From Acanthamoeba castellanii str. Neff (Eukaryota; Discosea; Longamoebia; Acanthamoebidae): a DNA stretch of 64,000 nt. This document shows, piece by piece, positions 1 to 10,639 of the stretch; the first letter of the stretch is position 1; the number at the start of each line of letters is the position of its first letter. Position numbers and translations under genes: made by a program. The notes beneath the pieces were generated by a model, which saw nothing but the letters and a program-made list of their open reading frames with translations, was not told where the DNA came from and ran no database searches. Where the stretch lies: contig NW_004457269.1 of the NCBI RefSeq assembly GCF_000313135.1, positions 20,980-84,979 on the forward strand, read 5' to 3'.

Positions 1-1
1 T

Positions 2-2165
2 GTGTGTCGCGTGTCGCGTGGTGCGTGCGACGATGCTGACACGACTGTGGGGGGGGGACAAAGGTCGTATGGGGTGGCGTTCTTCAGCGTGGGAACGTTC
101 TTGCTGGTGGTCAACGCCCTCCTGGCGGCCTCCATCCCCATATTCGTGTTCCATCTGGGCACCGCCCATAAGGGCACCGGCGCTCTTCTCTACGACTACT
201 GTACGCACCCAACCCCATTTCTCCCGCTTGCGTGTGTGTCGTGTGTCGTGTCGTGTGTGTCGTGCGGTGGTTGTAACGCTCGCATGACCTTCTTCTTCTT
301 GCAGCGGTGGACACGGAGAGGAGCTACACCGTGTCCGTACTGGGCAACGTAGTCTCCGTTCAAGGCACCTCTAGGTGCTTGCTCCCGTGTGTCGTGTGTG
401 TCGTGTGTGTCGTGTGTGTCGTGTGTGTCGTGTGTGTCGTGTGTGTCGTGTGTGTCGTGCTAATGGTAGTCTTCCGAGCAGCAGTAGTAGCAGTAGCGCC
501 AGCGTGTCGTCTTTATCATCATTGCCGTCGTCGTCGTCGCTACCATCGACGCTAGACAAGCGAAACAGAAACAGGGCCGCGCCCTCCGGCGAAAGTCTCA
601 CCCCGGTGAAGGGCGCTTCGTCTTCTTCTTCTTCGACCTCCCACGCCGAGCGGGACGCGCTGCGCCCGCCGCCCACTGGCAAGCCCAACGACCAGATCAC
701 GTGCCGCATGCTCTCGGGCGACGGCAGCGACAACCTCATCTTCCAGGCCGAGTTCTCCTGGAGCCTCGCCGACCCTCGCGGTACGCTCCGCCCCATATTT
801 TCTACATTTTTTTTTTCCTATTTCCCTCCTTCATAGTCATTGAATATGTTTTTGCTAAATTTCAATGACAGGCGGGTATTTGAGCGTGAACTATATTGTG
901 GAGATTCTGCACATCATCGAGTACGAGGAGACGGACGGGCTCGCGGGCTACCAGCGCGGCGAGGAGCTGTTCATCTTCGGCAACAGCACCGGCAAGGAGG
1001 CCGTGTGGGACTCCTGGAATGTCTTGAGTACGTGTCGTTGGTCGTGTCGTGTCGTGTGTTCCATGGAATGAGTGATGCTGATGATTGGCGTGGAACCACA
1101 CACACACACACACAACACACAGACCGCACGCAGAACGACACGAAGATCCAGAACTGGCACGCGTACACGACGGACAGCATCTTCTTTGTCCACGGCAGCG
1201 TGAGCGAGCGCAAGGTCATCGACCAGCGATTCGGCCACAACCTCACCTCCAATTCCATCCGCGTCGACCTCATCATCACCGACTTCCCGTTCACCAGGTA
1301 CCTCACCGGTGGGCGGTGGTGCGTGCGGTGGTGCATGTGCGGTCCACATCTTAACTTGGCGGCGGCGGCGGCGGCGTCGTCGTTTCTATACAGACCGAAC
1401 ACGACGCTGGCGCTGGTGATGCGCGTGCGCAGCAAGGACCCGATGGTGCTGGTCACCGCGCCGGTGCCCACGTCCGAATCCGGGGTCCACATCACCCAGA
1501 TCGGCGGCGACGGCAACGACGGCAAAGACGGCAACGACGGCGGCAATACCAAGGGCGACCCTGACATCGACGTCGGCGACGATGACGTTATGGACGCGTT
1601 CAACGACACCGACATCGACGACGACGACTTTGGCGACGCGTTCAACGACACGGAGAGCGACCTTGGGGGCCGCGCGGCCGAGAGGTTTGGCGGCGGCGAG
1701 CCGCGCCTGATGCCGTCGCCGCCGCCCTGGGTCCACCAGCGCGTGGTGATCGACAAGGTGGGCAACGGCACCATCACCGGCAACGTCCAGGGCGTGTTCG
1801 ATTGGCCCCTGCTCGGTACTCGGCCTCTTCCCCTCTCCACCCGCTTTGCTCTCTTGTCACCAAACTGACACGACACGACACGACACGACACGACACGACA
1901 CGATACGATACGACACGACACGACCAACGACACGACAGTAACGCACGGGCCAAACATCACCGACAATCTGCTGGTGACGGGCGGGGAGCAGTCGCTGGTG
2001 CTCGCCGAGCGTCTGCTGGGGGACGAGCTGGACTTCAACGAACCCGGCGGCGGCGGGGTGGCGCCCAAGGAGCTCTCGCGCGTCTTCTCCTTCTCCTTCT
2101 ACGAGGCCCCTCAGTCGTCCGTCTATCGCTGGTCCTTCAACCTCGGCGTCGACAACATCACCTGA
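2..2165 (+). CDS. Hypothetical membrane protein, 5' end cut by window
   Basis: The reading frame is joined by GT-AG introns, with exons at about 64-200, 304-373, 468-780, 872-1028, 1123-1297, 1394-1814 and 1939-2165 and phase kept at each junction. The first visible exon encodes one hydrophobic helix (VAFFSVGTFLLVVNALLAAS), so the rest probably lies on one side of a membrane. A Ser-rich low-complexity stretch follows at 468-650, then several N-glycosylation sequons (FGNSTG, RPNTT, GPNITD) and an Asp-rich spacer at 1560-1660. The last exon ends VDNIT with TGA at 2163-2165, and an AATAAA-like ATAAAG lies at 2258. Introns hold GTGTC and ACACG microsatellites. I do not recognise the family. The glycosylation sites suggest a lumenal or extracellular C-terminal part; the start is outside the window. 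Confidence 0.6.
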
Positions 2166-2369
2166 TGACCACCACCGTCACCGTCACCATCATCATCTTC
2201 GTTTCTCACGTAGTTCGCTCCAACTCGTCGTTTTTGTAATAGTCGTCGTCGTGTACATAAAGCCTCATCACACCAAGAAACAAAACGCAAACAACTCAGA
2301 GCTGCTTCGTTTTTCTCTTTCCTTCATTCTCTTTTTGGTGAAGTGGACAATGGAGGGGGAGAGGAGGAG

Positions 2370-3809
2370 TTACTGAGCGGCGGTCTTCTTCTTCTTCTGG
2401 GGCGCGGCCTTGCGGGCCGGCTTCTTGGCCGGGGAGGCGGCGCCGTTGGCCGCGGCGGCCTTCTTGCCGGGCTCCGCGAAGGACACCCTCCTTGGCGTCG
2501 CCTTCTGCACGTGGGCCACACACAACACGTGACGCACACGACACACAAGTTGGTGAGATGAACTGCGGGGTGGAGAGAAAGAGAAAAGGTGAAGAGAGGG
2601 GTGATGCACCTTGAGGGGCTTCTTCTCCTGCTCCTGCTCGTCCTTCTCCCTCTTGAGCTCGTCCACGAGCTGATCAATCTGATACGGCCAAGAACCCCAT
2701 CAGACCATTACTCTTATGGAGCGCGCACGACACACACCGCACACGACACACGACACACACACACACACACACACAGGGGGGAGAGAGAGTACCTTCTGCT
2801 TCTTGTCCTGCTTCTTCTGTCGCTTTTCCTTCTCCTTGGCGTTGAAGGCGGCCTTCTTCTCCTTCTCCTTGTTCAGCTTTTGGTTGATCTGCGACTCCTC
2901 CTTGGAGCTGAGCTCGTCGATCAAGCCCATGGCCTTGTCCAAGCTCACCGCCCGCGCCTTCACACGCACATACACGCCAAGTCGCTAGCACGTTAGACCA
3001 TGTCATGTGCGTGTGTCGTGTCGTGTCGTTGGTCGTGTGTCGTGTCGTGTGGTGCGCGTACGTCAATCTGCTTCTCGGAGCTCTCGCTGGGACCCTTCTT
3101 TTGCTTCTTGGCGGGCTGCTTCTTCGTCTTCTGGGCCGCCGCAGGAGCGGCGGCGGCGGCGGCGGGAGGAGTGGCCTTCGTGACCTTCGTCGTGGCCGCC
3201 GCCTCGGCGCCACCGTTCTGCTGCGTCTCCGCGCCGCTTCGCTTTCGCTTGCGCGACTTGTCCGCCGCCACGTCCATGCCGTCCGTCTTCTGCTTGAAGG
3301 CCTCGGGAACGGAGAGAAGAGACAGAGAAGCGACAAACTGGCCGTTTTCGATTTTGGCGTCCACAGAGGAGGTATCGACAGTGATTCCCTCCGGGTATGT
3401 GAATCTGCGAATTGAAAATTTGTTTCATTAATTAATTGTAGAGATTAATCATGAATTCAACACTGATCTGTTGGAATTAAATCGGAATTGGTGAGCAGTG
3501 GTGGAGAGTGACGGGATTGCGAGTTGCGTACTCAAGATGGAACGGCTTTCTGGTGAATTTGGTGGTGTCGAGCAAAAATCTCTTCGCATCGGCATCGAAT
3601 TGCACGATTTTGTCAGGCACCCGGTGGAGAGGGACGGACACGACCATCACATTGCGCCGCATGTGAAGAAACACAGTGAAAGGCGGCACGATGCCTCCCT
3701 GGGGCGGCGTCTTCACCAATGGCACCACCAGCTCCTTAATGTCCTTCTTCGACTTTCCCTTCATCAGGAGCTTCCTCGTGTTGTGCTTCGCCACCTTCTG
3801 CGTGCTCAT
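2370..3809 (-). CDS. CS/Hsp20-like domain protein with basic nuclear-type tail
   Basis: Five exons (3809-3532, 3404-3062, 2957-2793, 2678-2610, 2504-2370) give 329 residues with every phase matching. The N-terminal ~120 residues look like an alpha-crystallin/CS-type beta-sandwich: VPLHRVPDKIVQFDADAKR, then KPFHLEF, and across the first splice TYPEGITVDTSSVDAKI. The second half is low complexity: Ala-rich, then KSRKRKR and KKQPAKKQKK, then a charged coiled-coil-like stretch (KEKEKRQKKQDKKQ) and a Lys/Ala tail ending KKKKTAAQ. Several bipartite nuclear localisation signals are therefore visible. A chaperone-like or nucleolar role is an inference from the combination; the sequence alone does not place it in PIH1 or NudC. 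It is transcribed away from the lysyl oxidase gene that starts at 4153, with a 343-bp shared upstream region. Confidence 0.65.
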
Positions 3810-4152
3810 TTTCTACTTTCTATGTAATCTCTTGAGCCAATCTCGGATGTATATGTAAAATGAACAAAATCGCGATTCAATTCGATCTCAAAAAACAGTT
3901 TGCCGGCGTTGTAGGTTCCGCCATATTTCCCGAATCGATGGCCGGATTTTACCCGGCGTCTATACACCGAAAACTTGTTTTTTTTTCTCTTCGTGTTGTG
4001 CTTTCGTTGCTGGGCGTCGCTGACTTGCCCGGGTTCTCTCGTTCCATCCATCCATCCAAACAGCACACCGCCTCAACATAAAGAAACCTTTGACCTCATC
4101 TGTTGGAAAGGTGTAGCTGTGCTTTTGAAGAGCCAGTCTAGAAATCGCGGAG

Positions 4153-7100
4153 ATGATGAGACACACCGTCGCCGTGTTTCTGTGCGCTCTTGCGCTGCTG
4201 TTTGTGACCCTCACCGGCGCGCAGAATCAACGCCCCACGCCCCTCGCCGCCAACCAGTGCGAACTCAACAACCGTACGCCTGCCCTTTTGTTATTATTGT
4301 TTTTCTTTATTATTCTAAATTTTATAATTTTATTTTTGGACTCGCTGGGGGGGGCGCAGGGTGTAGCGTCCACTGCTTCTTCCACGGCACCTGCAAGGAT
4401 GATGGGTCGTGCGCGTGCAAGCAGGGCTGGAAGGGCGTGAACTGCACCGAGCCCACCTGCGACTCCTGCGGCAAGCACGGCCACTGCACTCCCCATGGTA
4501 CTCTCTCCTTGCCACCACCAACCCCCTTTCATCTTTCATCTTTCTCTTCTCTTTGTTTTTTCAAGCCCTTGCCATCTTTTGGCCTCTACACGCTTTTCGA
4601 CCACTGCTTGGCTGGCGTCTACGGCGTCTGTTGTTGACTTTGATGATGGTTGCTGATCTGCCCACTACCACCACTACGTAGGCTGCAAGTGCTCGGTGGG
4701 CTACACGGGCGACGACTGCAGCCGGCTGGTGGGCGTGCTCCCCTTCACCCACCCGTACTGCAGCCTCGAGGGCGAGTGCGTGTGCGACGCCCACGGCAAC
4801 CACTGCGATAGCGACTCCCGTACGCTTGACACCTTCTTCTCGATGACCAGTCTTGAAGAAGAAGCCACGACCTGAGACTTTACTTACACGCTCGCCTTCG
4901 ATCGCACCACCGTGTGCACAGGCATCGGACCTGATCTGGTTCCGGTCATGGACACCATTCGCCCCTACGTCGAGTACAAGAACTTCGAGGCCTGCAGCTG
5001 TGCGGTTGATGAGGGATGCGCGCAGGCTCGCCCCTCCAAGCTCCTGCGATTCTCCATGGAGACCCTCAACAAGGGGTACGAGTAACCAAACCCGCCGCCG
5101 CCGGGTGACACTCGCTCGCGCTCGCGCTCACTCTTTCCGCCGCATAGTAATGCCGATCTGTTCATTGGTGACCCGGGTGACTACATGGAGAGCTACCTCT
5201 GGCACCAGTGCCACCAGTGCGTCCGCCACCTCCCATCAATCGCTATCGCAAGCGCAAGGTCCCACTCATATGCGATCATTCATCTGTCCATCCACACAGG
5301 CACCCGCACTTCACCCACTGGGTGAACTTCGCGCTGATCCCGCAGTTCGAGTCGGCGCACAACAACACCCGCTTGGGTTTCAAGAGCGGATCCACCATTA
5401 TCGACTCGCGCCGCCGAGACCAGTCCTCGGCGAGCCTCGTGAGGCGTAAGTTCACCGACAAGCAGCAGGGCATCCAAATCGGCTGGACCGACTGGTGCGT
5501 GTCTTTTGTCTGTCTGTCGCGCATCGCGTCGTGTGTTGTGCGTCGTATCGTGTTGTCTGTGGTGTTCTAACGCAACGTACATGGGCTCGATATTGGTAGG
5601 TATCCGTACTGGCTCGACTGCCAATGGATCGACGTCACCGGCCTCGAGCTCGGTCCCTACATTTTGGAAGTTGTGGTCAACCCCAACCACAAAGTGTACG
5701 CTCTCAACACGAACATTTTTTTTTCATATTCACATGCGACTGTGTTGACCTTCGAGCGACTGTCGCGGCTGTGGCTGTGGCTGTTGCTGTTGTTTGGTAT
5801 GATCGGCGGGTGGTGATGCACAGGCACGAGATCAACTACGAGAACAACCGCGGACAGATGCTGATCGATTGCCGCCCGTCGTGCGTGCACGGCAAGTGCG
5901 ACTTCGGCCACTCGTGCGTGTGCGAGCCCGGATGGACGGGCCGCGCCTGCGACCTTGCTGCGGCAGGTAATTAATCATCCCTTTGATCCATCCACAAACA
6001 CGTTCCTAGTACAGTTATTATAAATATTTTTTGTTATTGTTTTGTTATCTCATAATCACCGTCCCTGTACTCGCTCCACTTTAAGTATTATTATTATTCA
6101 TATTATTGCGAGTTGTGGTCGTCTACCACAATAAATCATGGACTTGAGATCTTGTCTGCGCGCGCGTGTTTGCGGCTGCGCGTGTGTCGGTGTGTGCGTG
6201 TGCGGTTGTGTTCTCTCGACTCAAGAGACACCACATTATCGCTCTACGTGTACGGCATCATTCATCCCCCATTTACTCTGTGCAAGTGAGCAAGTGGAGG
6301 GAGCAACGCATCAACCATCGGTCTCTCTTGTTCCCAAATCCTTGCGACCGACCATGGTATGCGTTGCCACCTCCACCCCGCCTCCTCTTCTCTGGGCAAC
6401 GATGACTTGCGCTGACCCGCAACACTCTCTCTTTCTCTTTCTCTCTCTCTCTTAATTTAATAGAGCGTGCGATTGGCGAGGGAGACGAAGACGAAGGCGA
6501 CGAGCACGACGCTGTGCTCGACCCGATCGATGCTGATGAGCAGCTGGAGCAGGGGCACGACCTGCGCAGGCGGTACGTGGTCGCGGCTGAGCCCGAGCCC
6601 GAAGCCGAAGCCGACGTTGTCCACGACAAGTCAGATGAAGGCCAAGAAGAAACGGAGCAGGAGGAGAGGGTCTGTACGCCGCAGTGCGAGGGGCTGCACT
6701 GCGGACCAGATGGGTGCGGTGGCGCCTGTGGCTACTGCGACGACTTCCAGCACTGCTCGCCCGACGTACGTCGCGCCCATGCGCTCCATGCAACACACAA
6801 TACTCACGTGTGTGTGTGTGTGCAGGGTTTCTGTGAATGCACGCCGCAGTGCCTGCCGGACCGACGATGCGGATCCGATTCCTGCAAGTACGTGGCTGGC
6901 TGACGGTGAATGGCTTCTTGTTCGGGTTGGTTGACCTGGCCATCGTGTGCGGCTACGCAGTGGACTATGCGGTGAGTGCCTGGAGGACGAGATCTGCGAG
7001 TCTGAGCATAGCCAGTGCGTCATTTGCGAGGAGACCTGCGCGTCGGGCATGTGCGGCTACCTGTGCGACGGCCAAACCATCTGTCCCTGCCCGTACATCT

Positions 7101-9234
7101 CCTTCACCCTTTTCTTTATTCTTATTTGTTTGTATCTTTTTTATAATAGTTTAATTGTTTATTTTACGTATTTATTTACGTATTTACGTATTATTTTGTT
7201 CATTAATTGATTGCGGCGGTGGCTGTACGGGTAGGGACGGATGGTTGTGCGACGAGAGCCGGACCTGCGTGTGCGTCCCGCAGTGCGAGGGGAAGGAGTG
7301 CGGAGCGAGCGACGGCTGCGGCGGTACCTGTCACGTGGCGGGCTGCGGCAACAGCACCTGCGTCCCCAACTGCCACAACCGCGCGTGCGGTGATGACGGA
7401 TGCGGCGGTTCCTGTGGTCAATGCGCAGAGCACTTTGTCTGCCTCGAGACGGGTACGTACACTACAGCTCTCAACCCCCTTCCTGAACATTGCCATTCAC
7501 ACACACAACTCATCCCGCACGACACGCACGACACGCACGTACACTACACATATACACGCTGCGCAGGCCAATGTGATTGCATTCCTGATTGTGACGGAAA
7601 GCAATGCGGACCGGACGGCTGTGGCGGCTCGTGCGGCGACTGCTCCGACACTTCCGAGGGTAGATCCCTGTGGTTCCTCCCTGAGACCGCTTCGTCAGTC
7701 GACTGACGCCGCCCACGCGCGCCCGACACATACACACAGGCCACTGTTTCAACGGTCAATGCTACTGCGATGATTCCTGTGCCGACATCGAGTGCGGCTA
7801 CAACCAGTGCGGACGCGTACGTGTGGCCTTTTCACTTATCACCACCACGCACCACGCACCACGCACCACGCACCACGCACCACGCACCACGCACCACGCA
7901 CCACGCACCACGCACCACGCACCACGCACCACGCACCACGCACCACGCACCACGCACCACGCACCACGCACCACGCACCACGCACCACGCACCACGCACC
8001 ACGCACCACGCACCACGCACCACGCACCACGCACCACGCACCACGCACCACGCACCACGCACCACGCACCACGCACCACCACAGCCGTTGCTCACCAACC
8101 GGTCGGTCGTCGCAGTCGTGCCCGAGCATCGACTTTGACTGCAGCGAGGCGAGGAAGAGCCACGGCGGTCACAACTTTGTGTGCCTTCTGAGCAAGTGCG
8201 CGTGCGAGTCGACTTGCGACGGCCTCGGCTTCGTCGCGTGCGGCCCCGACCACTGCGGCGGTGTGTGCGGCGATTGCCCCTCGGGTAAGTGACTCCTTCG
8301 GTTCGGCCTCTTGTCCGTTTGCTTGCTCACCCGCAGGTGGTGCAATGGATCTTGGTCAGACATGCGCTGCTTCAATGACTGGCGATGCGTCGAGAAGCGC
8401 GACGCGGGCGTGGCTCTGCGCGGCTACGAGGTCGAGATGCACTACCTCACCACCGCGTTTGTCCCGCCCCACAAACCCGTACGCGCACCCACCAATCGCC
8501 CACGACACACACACGACACACACGACACATACGACACACACACACACACACACACACACAACGTGTCTCATATCTGACGTGATGGGCTTGCGCAGTCTCG
8601 GTCTGCGCGAGCGTCAGACGACGCACAGGAGCTCGAGCGCGCGTACGCACTCTCTTTGCTTAGTGGTCTTCTATTATACATGTATCCTTACATTCTTGGT
8701 GACAGGCGGTGGCTGCGTCACGTGACGGGCCTGCTGGGCGTGCCGACCGGAAGCGTGGTCGTGCACAACTGGACGCAGACGCGGGTGGAGGCGGACCACC
8801 AAGGCAACACCGACGCGGTGGTGGTCGCCTTCTCGCTGATGAGTCTCCGCATCGGCCACCCCTTGGCCAACGCCAGCGCGTCGACCAACGCCACCGTGCT
8901 CGCCCTGCTCGCCACCGCGCCCAGCGTGTTCGCCGAGCGACTCATCAACACGACCAGCGACGCCGCCTCCCGGCTGCAGCACTGGGACAACCGCGGCTTC
9001 TTCTCCGTCGCCATCGGCCCGGGCTCGCCCGGCGGCGGTGGCGGCAGCGGCGCCGACCCGAACGACGAGAGGTGGGAGCGATTCGCGACCGTGGTGGTGC
9101 TCGGGCTGGTGAGCGGGGTGGTGGCGGTGGGCCTGGTGGCCGTGGCCATCATCGCCGTCGTCCGGTGGCGTCGCCGACGGAGCCAGCAGACCGGCCTCTC
9201 CTGGGTCCTCACCGAAGAGGAGGAAGGTCTCTAA
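4153..9234 (+). CDS. Membrane-anchored lysyl oxidase with EGF and Cys-rich repeats
   Basis: Eighteen exons (4153-4273, 4360-4497, 4682-4819, 4922-5075, 5148-5216, 5300-5494, 5600-5695, 5824-5966, 6464-6765, 6826-6887, 6961-7092, 7235-7452, 7567-7659, 7740-7816, 8116-8284, 8360-8478, 8596-8642, 8706-9234) total 2802 nt, giving 933 residues in one frame. In order: signal peptide (MMRHTVAVFLCALALLF); EGF-like repeats; a lysyl oxidase catalytic domain (exons 4-8); another EGF; an acidic linker; about six repeats of the form CxPxCxxxxCGxDGCGGxCG; a glycosylated segment; one transmembrane helix (about 9088-9160) with RWRRRRS stop-transfer and an acidic tail. Splicing recreates the copper motif WHQCHQHPH, matching WHxCHxHxH of lysyl oxidases. 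GFKSGSTI supplies the quinone-cofactor Lys, and WYPYWLDCQWID the partner Tyr. Copper-dependent oxidation of protein lysines at the cell surface or wall is inferred from the family. Confidence 0.85.
7844..8080. repeat. Heptanucleotide minisatellite (CACCACG)n
   Basis: About 34 nearly perfect copies of a 7-bp unit fill most of the 299-nt intron 14 of the lysyl oxidase gene (7817-8115). Seven is not a multiple of three, so the array reads open in several frames on both strands, producing spurious HHAPRTT-type ORFs. The real acceptor lies after it, at 8115. Confidence 0.95.
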
Positions 9235-9334
9235 CCACTCTCTTGCTCCCAAGCAAAAAAACAGTTCTATTCGTTTCGTTTCGTTTCGTTTCGTGTGCAG
9301 TTTTGTTTTGTTTTTTATCTTTTGCTGTGGCGAG

Positions 9335-10630
9335 ATGGAAGTGGAGGTGGTGCAGGTGGACGCATTCGCGGCGGAGCCGTTCAAGGGCAATCCGGCGGCT
9401 GTGTGCTTCCTCCCCACTTCGTCGGGAGAGCACCAGCGCGGCTGGCCTTCCGACCAGTGGCTGCAGCACCTGGCGGCCGAGATGAATCTCTCCGAGACTG
9501 CCTTCCTCCTGCCCTCAAGTGCCGCCACTCCCTCATTTTTATTATTATTTATTTTGATTATCTCTATTTTAGGATTAAATATTTGTATTTTTCCCTCTTT
9601 TTTGGTTTCGCTGGGCAGGCGAGGGGGAGGCGCACTACGAGCTGCGATGGCTGACACCGACGGTGGAGGTGGAGCTGTGCGGGCACGCCACGCTCGCGGC
9701 TGCCCACGCCCTGTTCGAGTCGAAGCGCGTCGCGCCGCACCTCCCGATTGTCTTTCACACGCGCAAGGCCGGTCTTCTCACTGTGCACAAGCATCAAGGT
9801 ACGCACTACCACACACACGCACGACACACGCGCGCACCACCGCACACGCGCACGCACCACCGCACACGCGCACACGTTGCTGACTGTGTGCTGCCGCAGA
9901 GTGGCTGCAGATGGACTTCCCGGCCGAGCCGCCGGTGGCTGTTCCGCCCGCGGAGGTGCCAGCCGGCCTTCTCCCCTCGCTGGGACTCACCGAGGATCAG
10001 GTTCGAACCGTCGGTGCATTCCGTCATAGCTCTGTTCTGAGTTCTTCTGAGTTTGGGGCTGTGTGTGTGTGTGTGCGTGGTCGGTGTGTGTGTGTCCTGT
10101 AGGTGGTGGCGGTTGGACGCAACAGGTGGGACCTCTTCGTCGAGGTGCGCGCGGCGGCCCAGGTGGTCAGCCTGTCGCCCGATCTCGCGCGCCTGGCCGC
10201 CGTGACCTCGCGATGCGCCGTCGTCACCGCCCGCGCTGAGGGTCCGTCTCCCGACTCCGACTCTGGCGTCGACTTCGTCTCGCGGGTCTTTGCGCCCGCG
10301 GCCGGGGTCAACGAGGACCCGGTCACCGGCTCCGCGCACTGTGGGCTCGCGCCCTACTGGCGCCAACGGCTGCAGAAGAGCAGCCTCCGCGCCTTCCAGG
10401 CCTCCAAGCGCGGTACCCCCCCCCCACACGCGCCTGTGTCGTGTGCATTAAATAATAAATAAATAAAGATAAGATAAAGATTAAGATAAAATACACTCAC
10501 ACTCGCGACAGGCGGGCAGCTGCGGCTCGAGGTCACCGACGAGGGGCGAGTGCTGATCAGCGGACAGGCGGTGACCGTCTTCCACGCCCACCTGCGCCGC
10601 CCGCCCAATTATGATGACGCCAGCCAGTGA
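9335..10630 (+). CDS. PhzF/PBLD-family isomerase-like protein
   Basis: Five exons (9335-9518, 9619-9798, 9900-10000, 10103-10412, 10512-10630) give 297 residues, about the usual PhzF-family length. The N-terminus (EVVQVDAFAAEPFKGNPAAV) is the family's first strand and nucleotide-like loop. NLSETAFLLP contains the conserved catalytic Glu. ELCGHATLAAAHALF is the first GHAT motif. FAPAAGVNEDPVTGSAHCG is the second-domain signature. These proteins have a diaminopimelate-epimerase fold; phenazine synthesis itself is not implied, and the substrate in amoebae is unknown. It lies 100 bp downstream of the lysyl oxidase gene in the same direction. AATAAA at 10668 is a plausible polyadenylation signal. 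Confidence 0.88.
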
Positions 10631-10639
10631 CGTTGGGAC

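Noticed and set aside
375..555. VCVVCVV- and RHTRHT-type frames
   Set aside because: Microsatellite (GTGTC)n translation in an intron; the same applies to similar frames in the 24.7-25.3, 33.9, 38.5, 46.3-46.9 and 47.3 kb regions.
5967..6463. Possible end of the lysyl oxidase gene (stop at 5974, AATAAA near 6130) and a second gene after it
   Set aside because: CAG|GTAATT and a strong pyrimidine tract with AG at 6463 join the frames in phase, and no start with a signal peptide precedes the Cys-rich exons. One gene is the simpler reading, although cDNA should decide.
7798..8292. Long HHAPRTT- and WCVVRGA-type frames on both strands, and a CRISPR-like look
   Set aside because: They are translations of a 7-bp tandem repeat inside an intron. 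There are no spacers, so it is not a CRISPR array.
9995..10012. tRNA T-loop-like GTTCGAA
   Set aside because: It lies at a PhzF exon/intron border and no acceptor or anticodon stem surrounds it. No tRNA gene was found in the window.
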